Shown piece after piece: positions 60,057-64,000 of a DNA stretch of 64,000 nt. The DNA lies in the NCBI RefSeq assembly GCF_025766255.1, contig NW_026516754.1, positions 1 through 64,000 on the forward strand, given 5' to 3'. A program made the translations under genes and the position numbers. This DNA is from Zychaea mexicana (taxonomy: Eukaryota > Mucoromycota > Mucoromycetes > Mucorales > Lichtheimiaceae). Below the pieces are notes generated by a model, which was not told the origin of the DNA, made no database searches, and saw only the letters and a program-made list of their open reading frames with translations. The stretch's first letter is position 1. Every line of letters begins with the position of its first letter.

Positions 60057-60228
60057 AACTTGTCCCCCTGGTTGAGTTTGAAAAAAAGTGGAGGTTGGTG
60101 GCTAAGTAGGAGAAAAGAGTGATTTGTGGGGGGCATTTATGCTGGCAGAAGGGAGACAATGAAAACCAAAGATCTTCTTTCTTTTTTCATTGCATCAGTA
60201 CATCCCTCATGGTAAACCAACAGCAGAG
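60057..60228 (+). repeat. Remnant of a KDZ-type TIR
   Basis: CTGGTTGAGTTTGA, then GTGGAGGTTGGTGGCTAAG, GGGATTTGTGGGG-like, GATCTTC and GTAAACCAACAGCAG follow the order of the KDZ left TIR at 12066-12190, at lower identity. It is cut at 60228 by the next repeat. Confidence 0.6.
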
Positions 60229-60560
60229 GGTAACCTTTAGTGTTATGATTTTAGTGAAATTATAAATATGTAAAAAATTATAAGTAATATAATTTTTAAA
60301 TGTTTATAATAAATCATGAAATTAGTTTTTGTAATTAAAAAAATAATTTCTTAAACACTATAAGATCTCAACCAATAGGGTTAATCTCAACCATTATGTT
60401 TAAAACACTCTAAGTGGCGCAACGGTAGTGAGCAAGTCCCTCCTTTAGGCAAGGAAAACTTGGACGCAGCCTAACTTGACTGTGAAAGGAATAACCAAAA
60501 TTAATTTACTGTTTACAGTAAAATTAATTGTTATGGATTGAGCCTCTGGTAGTGGTAATA
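60229..60560 (+). repeat. tRNA-like (SINE-like) dispersed repeat, second copy
   Basis: The head (60229-60365) matches the complement of 37455-37593. The tail (about 60410-60545) matches 31020-31150. The tail contains an A-box-like TGGCGCAACGGTAG and, about 40 bp on, a weak B-box-like CTTGGACGC, then a palindromic AATTAATTTACTG / CAGTAAAATTAATT end. Confidence 0.65.
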
Positions 60561-61521
60561 TTGTGGGGTGTCAACATTACATCAACACCACCATAGGGGT
60601 GCTTCCTTTTTAAATATAAATTATAAGAGAAAATATATTTTCCTTATAATTATATTTATCCTAATATAAAATAATGAAACATTTACAGCGTTTTGCGTTT
60701 GAAACTATAAAATTTCTAGGGGGTGTAATATAGAGATGAACACCGGTGCGAAATACTGTATTTGATTGGTTGGAGAATAGAAATGATTCGTGATAAACAG
60801 ACTCTCCCTGGTGAGAAATTAAGGGCGTCTAATGGCTCACTTCCTTTTTTTCCATGGGCGATGGATGCTGTCTAAGAACGCATCAGGCTTATTTTCATAG
60901 TATGAATCAATCTTATATTCATCACAACAAAATTTTATTAAACAGAGGTCTTGCCTCACAGCTAACTTCCTTTTCCCTGTGGGCGACGGAGGGCATTCAA
61001 CAGCGCACCGCGCTTGCTTCCCCGACACCAATCGAGCTTTTTCATCCATAACAACAAGACATTCAATGAACAGCGTGACATGTTCCACTAGTACGCAGCC
61101 AATTTTTAGAGCTTCAAAATCTATTTTGTGACAAGGCTTTCTGAATCTACAGTGGATCAATTCCTTCCTTCATCTCATTCTTTTTTTTTTCGTCCAACAG
61201 GTAAACTCGCATTGCTGGCCATACCAGCTGTACTGCCATAGTTCAAGCGTGAAGACTGAAAATTCTAGCAAGTGCATTTTTGCCACAGGTATCTAGACTC
61301 TTCAAAGGGCATCATTTTTTACTTGAATATAATATTTATTGCACAGAGAAAAAAAAGTTTGGCATAAGTATAACTAGTGTAGAAGGACAGGTGCATAGTG
61401 AAAGAGTGGAATGGAAAAAAATAAGTTGACATAGGTACGACTAGCGTGCATGAAGAAAGAAGTGGAAAAGGAGGGCATAAAAAAGGAGTGTAATGGGTAC
61501 AGAAAAAACATAATAGCATTC
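60561..61521. other. Intergenic region
   Basis: No gene is supported. The short frames at 60837-61160 and 61319-61591 show no recognisable domain. Confidence 0.4.
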
Positions 61522-62890
61522 CTACTGGATTTGCTCTTTTGCTAAGCAGCGATCGATATACGACTTGGCTACGCTCACCCAACGAATACATTCTGCAGCT
61601 GTGATCGTCTCCGCGGCTTCCTTAATACGGCTTGCCAAGCTATCTTCATCCGTCAAAGGCGTTCGTCGTATGCGCGATTGGATGGCCTCCCAACATGGAC
61701 GGCACGGGTCAAGGAACGTAGAATTGTTGGGCATGTAAAGTGGGAAATGGCCTGCATTCCGTACCGCGTTCACAAACGGCCTTTCCCGGAACAAGTGTCT
61801 GTTTGCCATGACAACACCGCATCGAAACTCGCCTTGACTGATGGTTTTGAAAACCTCACTGGCAAACTGGATTAAGTGGTCCGGAGCAGTGCCTTTTGCC
61901 TTGCCGACCTTCTCCATCTGTCGCTGCTTCCTTTGAGCTTCAGCCACCATTGCCTCTTGGGAAACGGCCAGAACACCCCCTGCAGTGAGGCACAAGAAGA
62001 TGTTCAAATCGTAGGATTTGGCCTCAGCCCTTGTTGTGCGTGCTTCAACGACCAAGGTCTCCGACATGACAACCGCTCCTTCGCTGATGAACATGCAGCC
62101 TTCGATGTAGTCTAGACTACGGGACATCAGCTCACCGGCAAACTTGCTACGACTTTCCAGAATATCGCCGGTGGCGGTGTAGGGAGGGACTGGTGGTAGT
62201 ACAAGCGTGAATGCAACTGTTTGCTGGATTCGCTCCTTGACAGTTTTTTGACTAATTTTTAAACCTTTTAAATTTGTAGTATTAGTATGATAAAACGAGT
62301 ATTCAAGTCATGTTGCATGTTGTTATAAATAGCTCACCTTCTAGTTGCTGGCACAGATCATCCTGCGCATCCTTGACTTTTACGACGTTCGCATTTTGGT
62401 CAGCTACGCTTTTGACGTAGAAATCCACGATTTGCCTTTGTTCGTCGGTGAGGTCGATCTTGCGCGGTCTCTTTATCTGGTTCTTGGCCTTATAACCTGG
62501 AGTCACACTGCTGTCTTCTTTGTGTTGCTTGTACAACTGATGGGCGCGCGAATTACTGATGTTGGTCAATTCGGCTGCTTTTCGCACGGACAGCTTCTTA
62601 TACTCCACCAAACCGATCATCTTTGCCACCTGATGAGGAGTATACTTGATCAACGTCCACACGTGGTCAGCCGGTGCAATAGGTTCGAACGTTAAATCGT
62701 AGTCGTCGCTATTATCGCTGCGTGAGATGTCGTCAACAGCCATGGTGTTTTGGCCATTGCCATTGGTGCGGTCAATATCAATAGCGATATTTTGTGCATC
62801 GTCACCAGAGGTCGAGGTGGTAGCACTGGTTTCGCGCAGATAGGTGTTTTTGCTGACTTCGTAGTAGTAGTAGAAAGTGGTAGAGATCAT
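61522..62890 (-). CDS. Tc1/mariner-like transposase-derived protein without catalytic residues (431 aa, 2 exons)
   Basis: Exons 62338-62890 and 61522-62264 (intron 62265-62337, GTGAGC to AAAAG). The joined frame is open. The N-terminus is acidic and is followed by an HTH: KYTPHQVAKMIGLVEYKKLS, VRKAAELTNISNSRAHQLYK, then DLTDEQRQIVDFYVKS. The C-terminal half keeps the frame of a Tc1-like DDE nuclease: YIEGCMFISEGA where the family has FIDE, FRCGVVMANRHLF where it has an MDNAPIH-type motif, and LYMPNNSTFLDPCRPCWEAI where it has PPYSPFLNPIE. All three acidic catalytic positions are thus replaced (Asp to Ser, Asp to Ala, Glu lost), although the gene has no stop. Either an old transposase or a co-opted DNA-binding protein. 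Confidence 0.72.
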
Positions 62891-63175
62891 GTTTAATGGA
62901 ATGGGATGCTGTTGATAGATTGTCTTAGTATATCAATAAAATCTACTGCGTTTATATATGTTCTGGAAACGTGTTTGCGTATACATCATGAATATTGTGC
63001 TCATAGAGCGCATCTATCATTGAGATCTACATATTGATAGAGTGTCCGTGCTCTACTGTACAGCTTGATACCACGGTTCTACGTCACAAAGTCTACGATT
63101 ATAGTAAGCACATTATTCCATGCAAAAAAAGAATTAAACAAGTTTTGGCATCACAGATATTAAGTGCAGATTTTA
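62891..63175. other. Spacer between two minus-strand genes
   Basis: About 285 bp, no gene. It is the upstream region of the 62890 gene. Confidence 0.5.
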
Positions 63176-63689
63176 TTAAAAACTAAAATTACGCGGATTG
63201 GATAAATGTAAATTTTGAAATCGAACAGAAATAGCTGCATCGCTGTCATGCTCTGGGAAATTTTGTTGTTGTTGGTGCCGATATTGCTGCTCAAGCTCCA
63301 AAAGGAACCTGTGCCGTCTGTGCCATGTCCAATGCACCGTGGCTGTGGACACTTTAATGTATTCGGCTATGCTTTTCATTGTGTGCCCAGCCTGATACAA
63401 ATGTATCATCGTTCCCCTTTCTTCCAAAGAGATTACCCTGCGACGGCGGTGTGGAGTACCCAGGGGCGCTTGTTGCGTTTCTGGTAGGCGGCCTGTGTAG
63501 TCGAACCTTCGGCGGGCATCCCAATCATCGAGAACACCCGGGTTGTCCCGCATATACTCCTCACGGAGCTCTAGGTATCCTTATTAATAAATGCAGTTAA
63601 TATCACCTGGCTAATTAGAGTAATAACAAAAGTATATGTAGCGCTACAATCATACTCTGCATAGTTGGGTCGTTCAATATGCGTTCCAT
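63176..63689 (-). CDS. Small helix-turn-helix protein (142 aa, 2 exons)
   Basis: Exons 63656-63689 (MERILNDPTMQ) and 63176-63570; phase 1 junction, GT-AG, no stop. After LREEYMRDNPGVLDDWDARR, a basic patch (RRRRVISLEERGTM) leads into an HTH (IHLYQAGHTMKSIAEYI then KVSTATVHWTWHR) of the type used by Tc1/IS630 transposases. It then ends without a nuclease domain. It may be a transposase N-terminal half, a stand-alone regulator, or part of a longer gene that has been lost. It lies 286 bp upstream of the 62890 gene on the same strand. Confidence 0.55.
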
Positions 63690-64000
63690 GATACGTTTAC
63701 TGGTTACTTGACGGTAGGTAATGACGAAGATTATGTTGATGATATATAGCGACAAAGAAATAAGCGTATGGATAATGTAAAACATTTAACGGGCTTGAAT
63801 GATCAAATTTGCCGGATTTTTATATCGAAATTGCATAAAACACGGCAAGATTCCTTAATGCGAGGTTCCTTAATATATTGCGAGCTGACGATGCGACATC
63901 AGAAACAGCGCTAACGGACACTCTGTACTACTAATGAGAAGCTTACAAGGGCATTGTCTGTACGACGATACGTGTGGTTGCGCCTCATACTGTGCATAGG
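63690..64000. other. Window end, no gene seen
   Basis: AT-rich upstream region of the 63689 gene. No supported feature. Confidence 0.45.

Noticed and set aside
60410..60480. A functional tRNA gene in the tRNA-like repeat
   Set aside because: The A-box-like block is good, but the B box is degenerate and no cloverleaf with a paired acceptor stem could be drawn.

Overview
The window is almost entirely transposable-element DNA from a eukaryote with many short (about 40-110 bp) GT-AG introns. The mix of elements is typical of filamentous fungi: KDZ and Tnp2/CACTA-like elements, a Crypton with a GCR1_C domain, Helitrons with a GCGAAGCG hairpin, PIF/Harbinger, hAT, non-LTR retroelements and degenerate Tc1/mariner-like genes. 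I read it as an early-diverging (Mucoromycota-like) fungus. That is inference from element content and gene style, not from a marker gene. I recognise no ordinary housekeeping gene. The only clear host-type gene is an intron-containing tRNA-Tyr at 23224-23305.

Layout. 1-4285 is a Helitron Rep/helicase on the minus strand, cut by the window edge and broken by one stop codon. 4815-20690 is a very large KDZ transposon with terminal inverted repeats (TIRs) of about 1.35 kb that carry a 22-bp minisatellite. Inside it are a KDZ transposase gene and an intact companion gene of unknown function. Its left TIR is split by a 6.5-kb Tnp2/CACTA-like element (about 5502-12023) with two convergent genes. 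20.7-23.2 kb is AT-rich and holds an inverted-repeat element with a pogo-like MITE nested inside it. 23.3-31.3 kb holds two head-to-tail copies of one non-LTR retrotransposon next to the tRNA gene; the second copy is interrupted by a tRNA-like (SINE-like) repeat. 31340-36684 is a second Helitron whose four-exon gene looks intact (1550 aa), with a recognisable 3' hairpin and CTAG end.

37.1-41.4 kb is AT-rich, with an endonuclease fragment followed by another Helitron-like 3' end. 41.4-45.0 kb is a dead hAT element. 46.0-54.7 kb is a second Tnp2/CACTA-like element whose two genes are pushed apart by a complete PIF/Harbinger element (47335-50953, TTA target duplications). That Harbinger has an intact transposase and a dead Myb-like partner. 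57.0-59.7 kb is a dead Crypton. 60.06-60.56 kb is a remnant of the KDZ TIR interrupted by a copy of the tRNA-like repeat. 61.5-62.9 kb is an open gene derived from a Tc1/mariner-like transposase that has lost its catalytic residues, followed by a small helix-turn-helix gene.

A theme across the window: the stop codons in otherwise open element genes are nearly all CAA/CAG to TAA/TAG, CGA to TGA, or TGG to TAG. All of these are C:G to T:A transitions in CpA or CpG context, as expected from cytosine-methylation decay or a RIP-like process.
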